Positions 16,723 to 25,769 of a DNA stretch of 64,000 nucleotides are shown here, one piece after another (the first letter of the stretch is position 1; each line of letters opens with the position of its first letter). Origin of the DNA: Pelagibacterium flavum. Its GTDB lineage: Bacteria; Pseudomonadota; Alphaproteobacteria; Rhizobiales; Devosiaceae. Made by a program: the position numbers and the translations under genes. Where the stretch lies: assembly GCF_025854335.1 (NCBI RefSeq), contig NZ_CP107716.1, positions 3,341,001 through 3,405,000 on the forward strand. The letters run 5' to 3'. Below the pieces are notes generated by a model. The model searched no databases. It saw nothing but the letters and a program-made list of their open reading frames with translations, and was not told the origin of the DNA.

Positions 16723-16778
16723 TTGTCGCGCTTCCGAACCGGATAAGTGGCGCCCACTTATCCTGGAAGCACTCTAAA
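16723..16778. repeat. Dispersed hairpin repeat, type 1
   Basis: TTGTCGCGCTTCCGAACCGG, then ATAAGTGGCGCCCACTTATCC and TGGAAGCACTCTAAA. The arms GGATAAGTG and CACTTATCC pair perfectly around GCGCC. It spans the convergent ribN/oxidoreductase 3' ends, and the last bases overlap the oxidoreductase stop. Confidence 0.65.
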
Positions 16779-17886
16779 GCCTGACCCAGCACCCGTCGCG
16801 ATGGCTGTGCGCGATGGCGTGCACGGTCTTTTCGATGGCCAGCCCGCTTTGGAAATCGATGATGTGCGCCGTCTCACCTGAGATGGCGCGCATCACTTCG
16901 CGGGCTTCGATGATTTTCAATTCGTTAAACCCCAGCCCGTGGCCCGGCGCGGGAATGAACTTGTCATAGGGCGGATGGATGGGTGCGGTCAGGATGGTGC
17001 GGAACCCCTGCTCGCTGGCTCTGCCCTCGCGGGTGAAGATCTGGAGTTCGTTCATGCGCTCCTGATCGTAGGCGATGGTGCCTTCGGACCCGAAAAGCTG
17101 GATGGCGACGCGGCCCTTGCGGCCCCAGGCGGAGCGGGAAAGCTGGATCGCGCCCGATATACCGCCCGCAAAGCGCAAGAGAATGTGGGCGATGTCGAAG
17201 GTTTCGACCTCGCGGTCCTTGCCATCCTGGGTGGGACGGGTGGGAAAGGGCTTGGCGAGATCGGCCATGACCTGTTCGGCGGGACCAAGCAGCGTCGAAA
17301 GGATCGAGAGCGGGTGCACGCCGAAATCGTCGAGCGCGCCATAGCCCGAACTCGCTTCGCTCTTCCAGGAAAACAGCGCGGCGGGATCGGCCATGAAATC
17401 CTCGTCCATTTCGACCCGCACCGAATGGAGCTTGCCGATGGCGCCTTCGGCCAGCAGTTTGCCGATATGACGGATGAGCGGGTTCTGGATGTAATTGTAT
17501 CCCAGCACAGCCACCCGGCCCGAAATTCGCGCCGCTTCGGCCATGCGCTCGGCATCGGCGAAGGCCGGCGCCATGGGCTTTTCGCACCAGACATGCTTGC
17601 CGGCCTCAAGCGCGGCGATGGCCATTTCGGGGTGGAAGGCGTTGGGCGTCGTGATGGAGACGATATCGACATCGCGGTCGGCAATCAGCTCACGCCAGTC
17701 ACCCGTCGATTTCTCGAACCCCAGCGCTCTGGCCTGCTTTGCCGCGAGATCGGCACCGGCTTCGGCGAGATGGACGAGGCGCGGGCGCTCGATGTCGCCA
17801 AAAACAGGTGCAACCGCGTTCCAGGCCAGTGCATGGCACTTGCCCATATAGCCGGTTCCGATCAGGCCAACGCCGAGAGATGTCAT
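16774..17886 (-). CDS. Gfo/Idh/MocA family oxidoreductase
   Basis: 370-aa NAD(P)-dependent dehydrogenase. An N-terminal Rossmann fold (GVGLIGTGYMGKCHALAW, about residues 5-22) and the EKP motif (HVWCEKPMAPAF, near 95) mark the family. The C-terminal GFO_IDH_MocA_C domain has DFGVHPLSIL, carrying the likely catalytic His. It lies downstream of the CUT2 sugar transporter in the same direction and about 215 bp after the binding protein, beyond a terminator, so it may have its own promoter. The context suggests oxidation of the imported cyclitol or sugar; the true inositol dehydrogenase candidate is iolG at 24777. Substrate unproven. Confidence 0.8.
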   Translation of the reverse strand: MTSLGVGLIGTGYMGKCHALAWNAVAPVFGDIERPRLVHLAEAGADLAAKQARALGFEKSTGDWRELIADRDVDIVSITTPNAFHPEMAIAALEAGKHVWCEKPMAPAFADAERMAEAARISGRVAVLGYNYIQNPLIRHIGKLLAEGAIGKLHSVRVEMDEDFMADPAALFSWKSEASSGYGALDDFGVHPLSILSTLLGPAEQVMADLAKPFPTRPTQDGKDREVETFDIAHILLRFAGGISGAIQLSRSAWGRKGRVAIQLFGSEGTIAYDQERMNELQIFTREGRASEQGFRTILTAPIHPPYDKFIPAPGHGLGFNELKIIEAREVMRAISGETAHIIDFQSGLAIEKTVHAIAHSHRDGCWVRL

Positions 17887-18024
17887 TGAAGCGCTCCGGA
17901 CAAAAAAAGACGGCGGAATATGAGAAAACCCATATTACCGCCGGAGGTTGCTCTTGCCCTTCGCGCTCTCGCGAAGAAGACTAGAATACGCGGCATATCG
18001 GTGAAGTTTCAAGGATAATGGCAA

Positions 18025-18056
18025 CAAAACGACGCGATTTGCATCGCGTCGTTTTT
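18025..18056. terminator. Terminator after the sugar-binding protein gene
   Basis: ACGACGCGAT (18029-18038), loop TTGC, ATCGCGTCGT (18043-18052): a perfect 10-bp stem with A-run on the left and T-run on the right. It can end the transporter operon on the minus strand, leaving the oxidoreductase to read-through or its own promoter. Confidence 0.8.
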
Positions 18057-18101
18057 CTTTTGTCACACTTGGAGCCTTTTCACCTTTGTTCCGATGGCCT
18101 G

Positions 18102-19004
18102 CTACTGGTATTCGGCAGCGTTGGACGCATCGACCAGAACGGTGCCGGTATCGACCCATTCCTCGATGGTCTCCCCATTGTTCAGCGCAATGAGAGACTC
18201 GATGCCGAACCGGCCCATATTCTCGGGCGCCTGGGCGATCGAGGCGGTCATTTCACCGGCAATAATGGAGTTCGCAGCGTCGGGGTTGGCGTCAAAGCCG
18301 ACGACCATGACACTGTCGAGCATGGCGGCCTGCTTGAGCGCTTCGACGGCACCGAGCGCCATATTGTCGTTGGAGGCGAAAATCCCCTTGATGTTGGGAT
18401 TGCCGGCCAGGATGGTTTCGGTGACCGAAAGCCCCATGGCGCGGTCCCAGTTGGCGGGCTGTTCAGCGACGATGTTGAGGCCGCATTCGGTCAGCCCGTC
18501 ATGAGCGCCCTGGGCGCGGGCCTGACCCGTGGACTGGCTGATGAGGCCCTGCAGAATGGCCACGTCGGAGCCGGCCTCGAGGTTGTCGCACATATATTGA
18601 GCCGCCAGCGCCGCGCCGACCTCGTTGTTGGTGCCGATGAAGGACACGCCTTCATTGGTGCCGCGGGTGTCGACAAACACCACCGGAATGTCCTGCGCGA
18701 TAGCGGAATCGACCACCGGGGCAAGCGCATTTGGATCGGTGGGCGCCAGCGCGATGCCGTCCACGCCCTGGGCGATCAGATCCTCGATCTGGTTGATCTG
18801 GGCCTGAACGTCGGATTCCTGGGGCGGGGCGACGACGATGACTTCGACGCCATGTTCCTCGCCGGCCGCCATGGCACCGGCTTCAACGGCGGCCCAGAAC
18901 GGATTGCCCGCACCCGGACCCTTCATGCCCAGAACGTATGTTTGTGCCTGAGCGCCGACGGTCATTGCGCCGAGCGCCAAGCCTGCCAGAAGCATTGCTT
19001 TCAT
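18102..19004 (-). CDS. CUT2-family sugar ABC transporter substrate-binding protein
   Basis: 300-aa periplasmic binding protein of the ribose/inositol type (peripla_BP_4 fold). MKAMLLAGLALGAMTVGAQA is the Sec signal peptide. The mature protein starts QTYVLGMKGPGAGNPFWAAVEAGA, with aromatic residues that usually stack on the sugar ring. IDLIAQGVDGIALAPTD-like and ASNDNMALGAVEAL stretches (hinge and second domain) are typical. It is the last gene of the ATPase-permease-binding protein operon, set apart by a 30-bp inverted repeat that may boost its mRNA. The nearby IolR-type operator and RpiR regulator suggest myo-inositol as ligand; this is inference. Confidence 0.85.
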   Translation of the reverse strand: MKAMLLAGLALGAMTVGAQAQTYVLGMKGPGAGNPFWAAVEAGAMAAGEEHGVEVIVVAPPQESDVQAQINQIEDLIAQGVDGIALAPTDPNALAPVVDSAIAQDIPVVFVDTRGTNEGVSFIGTNNEVGAALAAQYMCDNLEAGSDVAILQGLISQSTGQARAQGAHDGLTECGLNIVAEQPANWDRAMGLSVTETILAGNPNIKGIFASNDNMALGAVEALKQAAMLDSVMVVGFDANPDAANSIIAGEMTASIAQAPENMGRFGIESLIALNNGETIEEWVDTGTVLVDASNAAEYQ

Positions 19005-19046
19005 TTCGTGGTCCTCCCTTTTTGACCAGTCTCCATTTGATTATCG

Positions 19047-19076
19047 ACCGTTCCGGCTGGAGCGCACCGGAACGGT
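19047..19076 (-). promoter_or_regulatory. Stem-loop between permease and binding-protein genes
   Basis: ACCGTTCCGG (19047-19056) and CCGGAACGGT (19067-19076) form a perfect 10-bp stem with a 10-nt loop and no T-run. It parallels the pstS-pstC hairpin and may protect the highly expressed binding-protein message. Confidence 0.5.
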
Positions 19077-19093
19077 GGTAAACCCTAGCTGTG

Positions 19094-20077
19094 TTATCGC
19101 CTCACCGAAGCCCTGCGGCGGACCACGTCGATCCAGACCGCGAAGATGATGACGACGCCGATCAGCACCATCTGCCAGAAGGAGCTGACATTGTTGATGT
19201 TGAGCCCGTTCCTCAAAAGGCCCATGATGAGCACGCCGGCCAGAACCCCCAGCACGGTGCCGCGCCCGCCGAAGAATGAGGCGCCGCCAATAATCACCGC
19301 CGCGATGGCGTCGAGTTCAAGCATCAGGCCCGCATTGGGGAAGCCTGAATCCGTACGGCCCGCCAGGAGCAGTCCGCCCAGCCCGGCCATGAAGCCGGAA
19401 ATGACGTAAACCAGGATCAAAACCTTATCGACATTGACCCCCGACACGCGCGCCGCCTGCGGATTGCCGCCGATGGCATAGATGTGGCGGCCGGTGCTGG
19501 TTTTTTCGAGGAAGAACCACAAGCCTACCGCGCACACCGCGACGACGATCAGGCTGGCCGGAATGCCGGAGGGCGGCGCGAGGAAGCCCAGATCGTAATA
19601 GGCCTGACCGAGATAGCGGACCTCGTCCTGAAGCCCTGAAATCGGGGCGCCATTGGTCACCAGATAGGCGATGCCGCGCACCGCGTTGAGCGTGCCCAAT
19701 GTCATGATGAAGGGGTGGGGTAATTTGAGCCATGTCAGGCCCACGCCGTTGACCACCCCCACCGCGATACCGACCAGGGGCCCGACCATCAATACGATTG
19801 GCCAGGGCAGGCCCATGCGGCTGGCGAGCGCGAGGGTGACCATGGAAAGGGCCATTGTCGAGCCGACGGAAAGATCGATGCCGGCGGTGACGATGACCAC
19901 GAACATGCCGAGCGCAACGAGCGCCAGGGTGGCGTTCTGTTTGAGAATATTTGTGAGGTTCTGGGGCGTTAGAAACACCTCGGGGCGCGAGAGGGCAATG
20001 ACCACCATCATCACGATCACGACGAGAACGATGCCGTAGGTTTCAAGGAACTTCGAGAGCTTTGGATTGTAAAACAT
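19094..20077 (-). CDS. CUT2-family sugar ABC transporter permease
   Basis: 327-aa inner-membrane permease (BPD_transp_2 family) with eight to ten hydrophobic segments. I use the ATG at 20077 (MFYNPKLSKFLETYGIVLVV), preceded by GGAGAGCGGGCG. LVALGMFVVIVTAGIDLSVGS (about residues 55-75) is the strongly conserved RbsC-type signature, and SGFMAGLGGLLLAGRTDSGFPNAG with ELDAIAAVIIGGASFFGGRG marks the cytoplasmic coupling loop. It lies 13 bp after the ATPase gene and forms the channel for the sugar imported by this system. Confidence 0.88.
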   Translation of the reverse strand: MFYNPKLSKFLETYGIVLVVIVMMVVIALSRPEVFLTPQNLTNILKQNATLALVALGMFVVIVTAGIDLSVGSTMALSMVTLALASRMGLPWPIVLMVGPLVGIAVGVVNGVGLTWLKLPHPFIMTLGTLNAVRGIAYLVTNGAPISGLQDEVRYLGQAYYDLGFLAPPSGIPASLIVVAVCAVGLWFFLEKTSTGRHIYAIGGNPQAARVSGVNVDKVLILVYVISGFMAGLGGLLLAGRTDSGFPNAGLMLELDAIAAVIIGGASFFGGRGTVLGVLAGVLIMGLLRNGLNINNVSSFWQMVLIGVVIIFAVWIDVVRRRASVRR

Positions 20078-20090
20078 CGCGCCCGCTCTC

Positions 20091-20876
<786 letters not shown>

Positions 20877-20938
20877 GTCCCTCTCCCCTTCCCTTGCACA
20901 AGTCAAAATAGAACGCTTGATGCACTATTTATATTTGT

Positions 20939-20952
20939 GGAATGTTTATTCC
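20939..20952. promoter_or_regulatory. IolR-type operator GGAA-N6-TTCC (transporter/regulator)
   Basis: GGAATGTTTATTCC matches the GGAA-N6-TTCC palindrome reported for Sinorhizobium IolR. On the minus strand a TTGACG -35-like box (20973-20968) lies upstream, and the operator overlaps the expected -10 of the transporter operon, as expected for a repressor. The regulator gene starts 185 bp to the right. Confidence 0.7.
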
Positions 20953-21136
20953 ATTTCGTGCAGAATGCGTCAAGGCCCAATCGAACCGGCCCGCAGAAAA
21001 ATCGGGGCGGATCGAGGGCCAAATGGCGGTGCTGGGGGCCGTTTTTGGGCAAAAAGTCCGGCAAATGCCGGGGACAATGACCGGACGAGTATAGATGCAG
21101 CGGACCGGCTGGGGATAAGATCAGGAGAAACCAAGC

Positions 21137-22000
21137 ATGGGGCGCAGCAAGGCGATGGACAGCGCAGAGCAGATCGATGTACCGCGCGACTTCGCAGCAC
21201 TGCGCGAACGTGTGCTGGAGCGCTGGGAGGAATTGCCGCGCCGGCTGACCCAGGTGGCCGAATACGCGCTCAACAATCCCGACGAGGTTGCCTTTGGCAC
21301 TGCCGCCTCGATCGCGGCCAAGGCCCATGTGCAGCCATCGACGCTCGTGCGGTTTTCCCAGGCACTGGGCTATCAGGGATTTTCGGGGCTGCAGGAAGTG
21401 TTCCGCTCGCGGCTGCGCGATCAGGTGCTCGGCTATGACGAGCGCATGGCGCAGTTGCGCGAACATGACGAGGGCTCGCCACGCCCATCGATGATCCTCG
21501 AGGGGTTCGCCGAAGCCTCGCTGCGCTCGATTTCCGCGCTCACCGCGCGCCACGACCCGGCGGTGTTCGAAAAGGCGCTCGATGCGCTCGAGACTGCGGA
21601 AACGGTCTATCTGATCGGGTTGCGGCGCTCGTTCCCTGTGACGTCCTATATGGCCTATGCGATGGGAAAGCTGGGCATAAGAACGATCCTGATAGATGCA
21701 GTGGCCGGGCTTGCGGCCGAGCAGGCCAATTTCGCAAGCGAGAAGGACGCTGCGCTTGCCATCAGCTTTACACCCTATGCCAGCGAGACCGTGGCGCTAA
21801 CCGCACAGGTGCGCGAGGCCGGCGCCAAGGTGGTGGCGATCACCGATTCCATCTTTTCGCCACTGGCCTCGCAAGCCGAAGCCTGGTTTGAGGTGGCCGA
21901 GGCCGATTTCGAGGGATTTCGCTCGATGAGCGCCAGCATGACGCTGGCCATGGCGCTGACCGTGGCACTGGCGGACCGGCGCAAGACGCAAGAGGCGTAG
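21137..22000 (+). CDS. iolR: MurR/RpiR-family transcriptional regulator, probable IolR
   Basis: 287-aa repressor-type protein. The N-terminal RpiR helix-turn-helix covers about residues 14-90 (EYALNNPDEVAFGTAASIAAKAHVQPSTLVRFSQALG). The SIS sugar-phosphate-binding domain covers about 130-270 (VYLIGLRRSFPVTSYMAYA, ISFTPYASETVALTAQ). Start ATG 21137 has AGGAGAAACC before it. It is divergent from the sugar transporter with a GGAA-N6-TTCC site between, and the same site recurs between iolG and iolC. A rhizobial-type IolR acting on inositol genes is therefore the best reading; the inducer would be a phosphorylated inositol intermediate. The name is by context and family. Confidence 0.72.
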   Translation: MGRSKAMDSAEQIDVPRDFAALRERVLERWEELPRRLTQVAEYALNNPDEVAFGTAASIAAKAHVQPSTLVRFSQALGYQGFSGLQEVFRSRLRDQVLGYDERMAQLREHDEGSPRPSMILEGFAEASLRSISALTARHDPAVFEKALDALETAETVYLIGLRRSFPVTSYMAYAMGKLGIRTILIDAVAGLAAEQANFASEKDAALAISFTPYASETVALTAQVREAGAKVVAITDSIFSPLASQAEAWFEVAEADFEGFRSMSASMTLAMALTVALADRRKTQEA

Positions 22001-22100
22001 AGGGGGCAGGCGCTCACGGGCTCCAGTTGGGCTTATTGCGGCGAAAGCGGGGACCGGAGAAGCCAGGAATGGCCACCTCAGATGGATGACCCGCCGGCGC

Positions 22101-22138
22101 TGCCGGTTACCGGATCCCGGCGCAAGGCCGGGATCACG
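22101..22138. repeat. Dispersed CCGGGAT palindrome, type 2
   Basis: TGCCGGTTACCGGATCCCGG, then CGCAAGGCCGGGATCACG. The core ATCCCGG-N7-CCGGGAT is one member of a family also at 31082, 32038, 34977, 38551, 40361, 42695 and 50253. The remainder of the 22001-22251 gap holds nothing I recognise. Confidence 0.6.
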
Positions 22139-22251
22139 GTTGGGGTGGTGCCGGAGTTGGGCATAAAACCATCGCCCGCGAAGGGGCGAGGGTTAATCCT
22201 GCCGCGGCGCCGACGATAAGCCGCTTGCGCAGTCCACCCCTCGCCGAAAAC

Positions 22252-22701
22252 TCAACCGTGGCGTTCGCTGACGGGAACGGCGGCCATACCCTTGTCGAAA
22301 TCGGCGCGGATTTCCGCGAGGGTCATCGATCCGAATTGCTCGACGATCATGGCCTCGGCGGCGGCAAGAGTATCGCCGATGCGAGCATTGACGGCTTTCT
22401 CGATCAGGCATTTGGGATCGTCATTGGCCAGACCCAACGCGAACATTTCAGGTGAGCCCAGCGCGCGGTAAATATCGGCCATGGTGACGTCCTCGAGCGG
22501 AACGGCGAGCTCCCAGCCGCCATTGTGTCCCTTGGCCGATGTGACATAGCCCGCTTCGCGCAGACCCGCCATTGTGCGGCGCACGACCACGGGATTGGTC
22601 GAGAGCATTTTGGCCATTGTTTCTGACGTCGCTGCACCCTCCATCTTGCTCATGTGAATCAACACATGGAGCATGCGGGAGAGCCGATTGTCGGTGCGCA
22701 T
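22252..22701 (-). CDS. Rrf2-family transcriptional regulator
   Basis: 149-aa regulator. I use ATG 22701 (MRTDNRLSRMLHVLIHMSKM), preceded by AGAGGT; the longer frame would overlap the divergent gene. The winged HTH is residues about 8-75 (ATSETMAKMLSTNPVVVRRTMAGLREAGYVTSAKGHNGGWELA). Only one Cys (DPKCLIEKAV, near residue 98) remains in the region where Fe-S Rrf2 proteins have three, so it probably senses something without a 2Fe-2S cluster, as YwnA-like members may. It is divergent from a small methyltransferase, with 115 bp between the starts, so likely its regulator. Confidence 0.85.
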   Translation of the reverse strand: MRTDNRLSRMLHVLIHMSKMEGAATSETMAKMLSTNPVVVRRTMAGLREAGYVTSAKGHNGGWELAVPLEDVTMADIYRALGSPEMFALGLANDDPKCLIEKAVNARIGDTLAAAEAMIVEQFGSMTLAEIRADFDKGMAAVPVSERHG

Positions 22702-22816
22702 GGGCTTTACCTCTGGTCTTTGACCTAGCGCGGCGGGACGCATGGCGTCAATCGCGACACCGCTTGCACCCGCCGGCGCAAGGCGCAATCCTTGGGCGGA
22801 ACACTGGGAGGTGTGT

Positions 22817-23245
22817 ATGGCGAAAGACATATCGGACCGTCTGCTGGCCATCGTTGATGGGCTGCCATTAAGGCCCGGCATGCGGGTGCTGGAAATCGGG
22901 TGTGGGCCGGGCGCCATGGCGCGCGAAATGGCCCGGCGCATAGGAGACGGCAAGGTGGTGGCTATCGACCGCTCGGCCCGGGCCATCGAGCTGGCACGGT
23001 CCGGTTCGGCCCCGGAGATGGCAGCGGGCGCTCTCGAATTCAGGCAAAGTGCTGCCGAAGATTTTACGCTCGAACCCGGCGAAGCGTCGTTCGATATTGC
23101 CGTGGCGGTGCGGGTGGGCGCATTGGATGGACGCCATCCACAAGCGGGGGTCAAAGCCCGCGCGGCGATCAGGCGGGCGCTCGGGCCGGAGGGAAAGCTG
23201 TTCATAGACACAAGAGCGCCCATGGAGGCCGGATTCCTTGAGTGA
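22817..23245 (+). CDS. Small class I SAM-dependent methyltransferase
   Basis: 142-aa protein. The chosen ATG 22817 has GGAGGTGTGT directly before it; the frame opens 25 codons earlier. Motif I for SAM binding is VLEIGCGPGAMAREMAR (about residues 24-40), followed by the acidic VVAIDRSARAIELA and the motif II-like FDIAVAVRVGALDG. It is short for a complete methyltransferase and lacks a substrate domain, so the substrate is unknown. Divergently paired with the Rrf2 gene. The downstream secreted protein starts 49 bp after the stop and may be cotranscribed. Confidence 0.75.
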   Translation: MAKDISDRLLAIVDGLPLRPGMRVLEIGCGPGAMAREMARRIGDGKVVAIDRSARAIELARSGSAPEMAAGALEFRQSAAEDFTLEPGEASFDIAVAVRVGALDGRHPQAGVKARAAIRRALGPEGKLFIDTRAPMEAGFLE

Positions 23246-23294
23246 TGGCGCAGCATGCCGTATCGCTTCATCAAACGGGCCGGGACCACGCACC

Positions 23295-23672
23295 ATGTAC
23301 AGAACTCTTATCGCGGTCGGTATTGTCGCTTCGGCCTGGGTCGCGCCGATGGAAGCGGCCATGGCCGAAACGCTGATGCTAAGCGTCAAGGACGCGGCCA
23401 TGACCGAGGACGGTCAGACCGGCCGCCCCGCGCTCCAGATCCATCTGGACCCGCAATCGGCCAAGGCGTTTGGCGAGATGACGATACGCCATTTGTCCTC
23501 GGTGGTCGAAGTCTCGCTGGACGGCAAAATTCTGATCGCTCCGCGCGTACAATCGCCCATTGTCGAGGGATCGTTGCAGATCGTCGGCGATTTTTCCGAA
23601 GCCGAGATCGCGGCCATGGTCGAGCGGATCAATTCGGGCGCACAGCTTGAGGTGCGGGCGGTCCAGGAATAG
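23295..23672 (+). CDS. Stand-alone secreted SecD P1-head-like protein
   Basis: 125-aa protein with a probable Sec signal peptide (MYRTLIAVGIVASAW...EAAMA, cleavage near residue 23). The mature part, TGRPALQIHLDPQSAKAFGEMT, DGKILIAPRVQSPIVEGSLQIVGDF, and EIAAMVERINSGA, closely follows the P1 head/SecD_GG22 region of SecD (TGRPxxxxxxD...FGxxT...LDGKVxxAPxIxxPIxGGxxxxxG.F). None of the SecD membrane helices is present, so this is a periplasmic stand-alone head domain rather than a translocase. Function unknown. The 197-bp gap after it shows nothing notable. Confidence 0.72.
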   Translation: MYRTLIAVGIVASAWVAPMEAAMAETLMLSVKDAAMTEDGQTGRPALQIHLDPQSAKAFGEMTIRHLSSVVEVSLDGKILIAPRVQSPIVEGSLQIVGDFSEAEIAAMVERINSGAQLEVRAVQE

Positions 23673-23869
23673 GCCACGGGGCCGGCGTTGCGCCATGTTG
23701 CACCGTCGACACATCCAAATTTGATTGTTTTTCAACGCCATCGCCATGTGGAACGAAGCGGGACGAACTTCGTTCGGTCACCGCGGGGAAACGAAGCTGG
23801 CTTTTTTCGGGAACGGCCAATCTGCCGATTTCGAGAAAAGTGCAGCCGTCAAACCAACGGAGACTAACA

Positions 23870-24532
23870 ATGAAAAATGCTCTTGCAAAAACAGTGCTGG
23901 CCACAACAGCCGGGCTTTTGATGACCGGCACCGCGCTGGCCCAGACTGCCACCGCGACAGCCACCACCGACCTCAACATTCGCTCGGGTCCGGGACCCCA
24001 GTTCGAGGCCATAGACGTGATCGCCTCGGGTGACAGTGCCACGGTGACGGGTTGCGTTGCGGATTCCATGTGGTGCGAAATCGACTATAACGGCACGGTG
24101 GGCTATGCCTATTCCGATTACCTGACCGTTCAGGCGCAGTCTGAGGGCGAAGCGATCGTTCTGACCGAACGTCCGCCCGAACTGGTCGGCGTTGCCGAGC
24201 CCTCCACCACTGCCAATTCGACGGTGACCGGCGCGGCCGGCGGCGCGATTGCCGGTGCGCTGGTTGGCGGCCCTGTTGGCGCTGCTATCGGCGCCGGGCT
24301 GGGTGCAACGGCCGGTGTGGTTGTCGACCCGCCGGAAAGCGCACGCACCTATGTGACCTCCAATCCCATGGAACCGGTCTATCTTGAAGGCGAAGTGGTG
24401 GTTGGCGCCCAGGTGCCCGAGACCGTGACGGTTCAGGCCATTCCCGACTATGAGTACGAATATGTCTATATCAATGGCCAGCCGGTTCTGATCGACCCGG
24501 CCAGCCGGGAAATCGTCTATATCTTCCGCTAA
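23870..24532 (+). CDS. Secreted SH3-domain / glycine-zipper / DUF1236-like protein
   Basis: 220-aa envelope protein. MKNALAKTVLATTAGLLMTGTALAQ is a signal peptide (cleavage after about residue 25). Residues about 30-85 form a bacterial SH3 domain (DLNIRSGPGPQFEAIDVI, GYAYSDYL). Residues about 120-155 are a glycine zipper GAAGGAIAGALVGGPVGAA, a membrane-associating helix. The C-terminus IPDYEYEYVYINGQPVLID resembles DUF1236. It may bind cell wall or outer membrane; the function is unknown. A terminator follows directly, then three tandem hairpin repeats. Confidence 0.75.
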   Translation: MKNALAKTVLATTAGLLMTGTALAQTATATATTDLNIRSGPGPQFEAIDVIASGDSATVTGCVADSMWCEIDYNGTVGYAYSDYLTVQAQSEGEAIVLTERPPELVGVAEPSTTANSTVTGAAGGAIAGALVGGPVGAAIGAGLGATAGVVVDPPESARTYVTSNPMEPVYLEGEVVVGAQVPETVTVQAIPDYEYEYVYINGQPVLIDPASREIVYIFR

Positions 24533-24551
24533 AATCGGATGAGCGATACTG

Positions 24552-24579
24552 AAGGGCGGCCCGGCGGGTCGCCCTTTTT
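24552..24579 (+). terminator. Intrinsic terminator after the SH3-domain gene
   Basis: AAGGGCGGCCCGGCGGGTCG, then CCCTTTTT. The outer stem AAGGGCG/CGCCCTT is followed by a T-run, 20 bp after the stop codon. Confidence 0.7.
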
Positions 24580-24747
24580 AGTATCACGCGATCGAACCGA
24601 AAAAGTCTGCAACTTTTTCTGACCGCGCTCCTTTTTTAGTGTCACGCGATTCGAACCGAAAAAGTCTGCAACTTTTTCTGACCGCGCTCCTTTTTAGTGT
24701 CACGCGATCGAACCGAAAAAGTCTGCAACTTTTTCTGACCGCGCTCC
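24580..24747. repeat. Three tandem copies of a 58-bp hairpin repeat (type 1)
   Basis: Units at 24580-24637, 24638-24695 and 24696-24747 (the last lacks its T-run). Each reads AGTGTCACGCGATCGAACCG, then AAAAAGTCTGCAACTTTTTC and TGACCGCGCTCC, with AAAAAGT/ACTTTTT pairing and a T-run. Unit 1 has GTATC for GTGTC, unit 2 an extra T (GATTCG). It lies between the convergent SH3 and iolG genes and is followed by GGCCGCCC and a T-run. Same family as the single copies elsewhere. Confidence 0.85.
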
Positions 24748-24776
24748 TGCGGCCGCCCTTTTTGTTGTCGCGCCCT

Positions 24777-25769
24777 TTATTTGACCTTGATCACCTGCCC
24801 GGTTTTGAGACTTTCGCTGGCGGCTTCGGCCAGTTTCTGGGCCATCAGCCCGTCATGACCGGACGCTCGGGGGGCTTCGCCTTTTTCGAGAAAATCGAGG
24901 AATTTTTCGATCTCGGCGGTATAGGCCGCCTGGTAGCGCTCGACGAAGGAAAAGGGGATCTTGTCTTCGGTCCAGCCGTTTTGGTTGGCGAGTTCGACGG
25001 TGGTGTCGTGGATGTTGGCGGCGCGCAACAGACCTTTTGAGCCATGCACTTCGATGCGCTGGTCGTGACCATAGGTGGCGCGGCGGGAATTGGTGATGAC
25101 GACGATCTTGCCCGAGGCGGTCTGCATCTGGACGCTGGCGGTGTCGATATCGCCGGCCTTGCCGATTTCCGGATCGGTCAAAACGCCGCCAAGGGCGTGA
25201 ACGGTGACCGGTTCTTCATCGCCCAAAAGGAAGCGGGCCATGTCGAAATCGTGGATCATCATATCGCGGTAAAGACCGCCCGAGCGCTCGATATAGGAGA
25301 CGGGGGGCGCGGACGGATCGCGGCAGGTGATGGTGATGATTTCGGGATCGCCGATTTCGCCCGACCGCAGGCGTTTTTCGAGGAAGGCGAAGTTGGGATC
25401 GTAGCGGCGATGAAAGCCGATCATCAAAGGAACGCCGGCTTTTTCGACCACTTGCAGGCAGGCCTTTATCCGTTCGACCGAGAGCGAGACCGGCTTTTCG
25501 CACAGGATGGCCTTGCCCGCCTTTGCGGCTAGTTCAATCAGGTCGGCATGGGTATCGGTGGGGGTGGCGATGAGGATGGCATCGACATCGGATGAGGCGA
25601 TAATGTCCTCGACCGGAGCGGTTTTTGCCCCGACAACACCCGCCAGTCTTTCAGCGGCATCGGCCATGGCGTCGGCGATATAGGCCACCCTGGCGCGGCC
25701 CGATGATGCTATGGCGCGGGCATGGACATTGCCGATGCGGCCGGCCCCCAGAATTCCGAAACGCAGCAT
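24777..25769 (-). CDS. iolG: Inositol 2-dehydrogenase
   Basis: 330-aa NAD-dependent dehydrogenase that oxidises myo-inositol to 2-keto-myo-inositol, the first catabolic step. Start ATG 25769 has GGGAGAGAG upstream. The Rossmann fold LRFGILGAGRIGNVHARAI (residues 2-20), the EKP motif AILCEKPVSL (near 93) and the C-domain with DMMIHDFDMARFLLG, carrying the catalytic Asp/His pair, are intact. The length fits IolG. It is divergent from iolC-iolD-iolE-iolB with a GGAA-N6-TTCC operator between, so likely under IolR control together with them. Substrate assignment rests on context and similarity. Confidence 0.88.
   Translation of the reverse strand: MLRFGILGAGRIGNVHARAIASSGRARVAYIADAMADAAERLAGVVGAKTAPVEDIIASSDVDAILIATPTDTHADLIELAAKAGKAILCEKPVSLSVERIKACLQVVEKAGVPLMIGFHRRYDPNFAFLEKRLRSGEIGDPEIITITCRDPSAPPVSYIERSGGLYRDMMIHDFDMARFLLGDEEPVTVHALGGVLTDPEIGKAGDIDTASVQMQTASGKIVVITNSRRATYGHDQRIEVHGSKGLLRAANIHDTTVELANQNGWTEDKIPFSFVERYQAAYTAEIEKFLDFLEKGEAPRASGHDGLMAQKLAEAASESLKTGQVIKVK

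Noticed and set aside
16774..17886. Calling this gene the primary inositol dehydrogenase
   Set aside because: The iolG candidate beside iolC-D-E-B is a better match; this one sits with the transporter, and its substrate stays open.
24580..24747. CRISPR array
   Set aside because: The units abut directly with no spacers, and each is itself a hairpin; there are no cas genes.
24639..25040. 133-codon plus-strand ORF starting in the tandem repeats
   Set aside because: Its N-terminus is a translated repeat and the rest is antisense to iolG.
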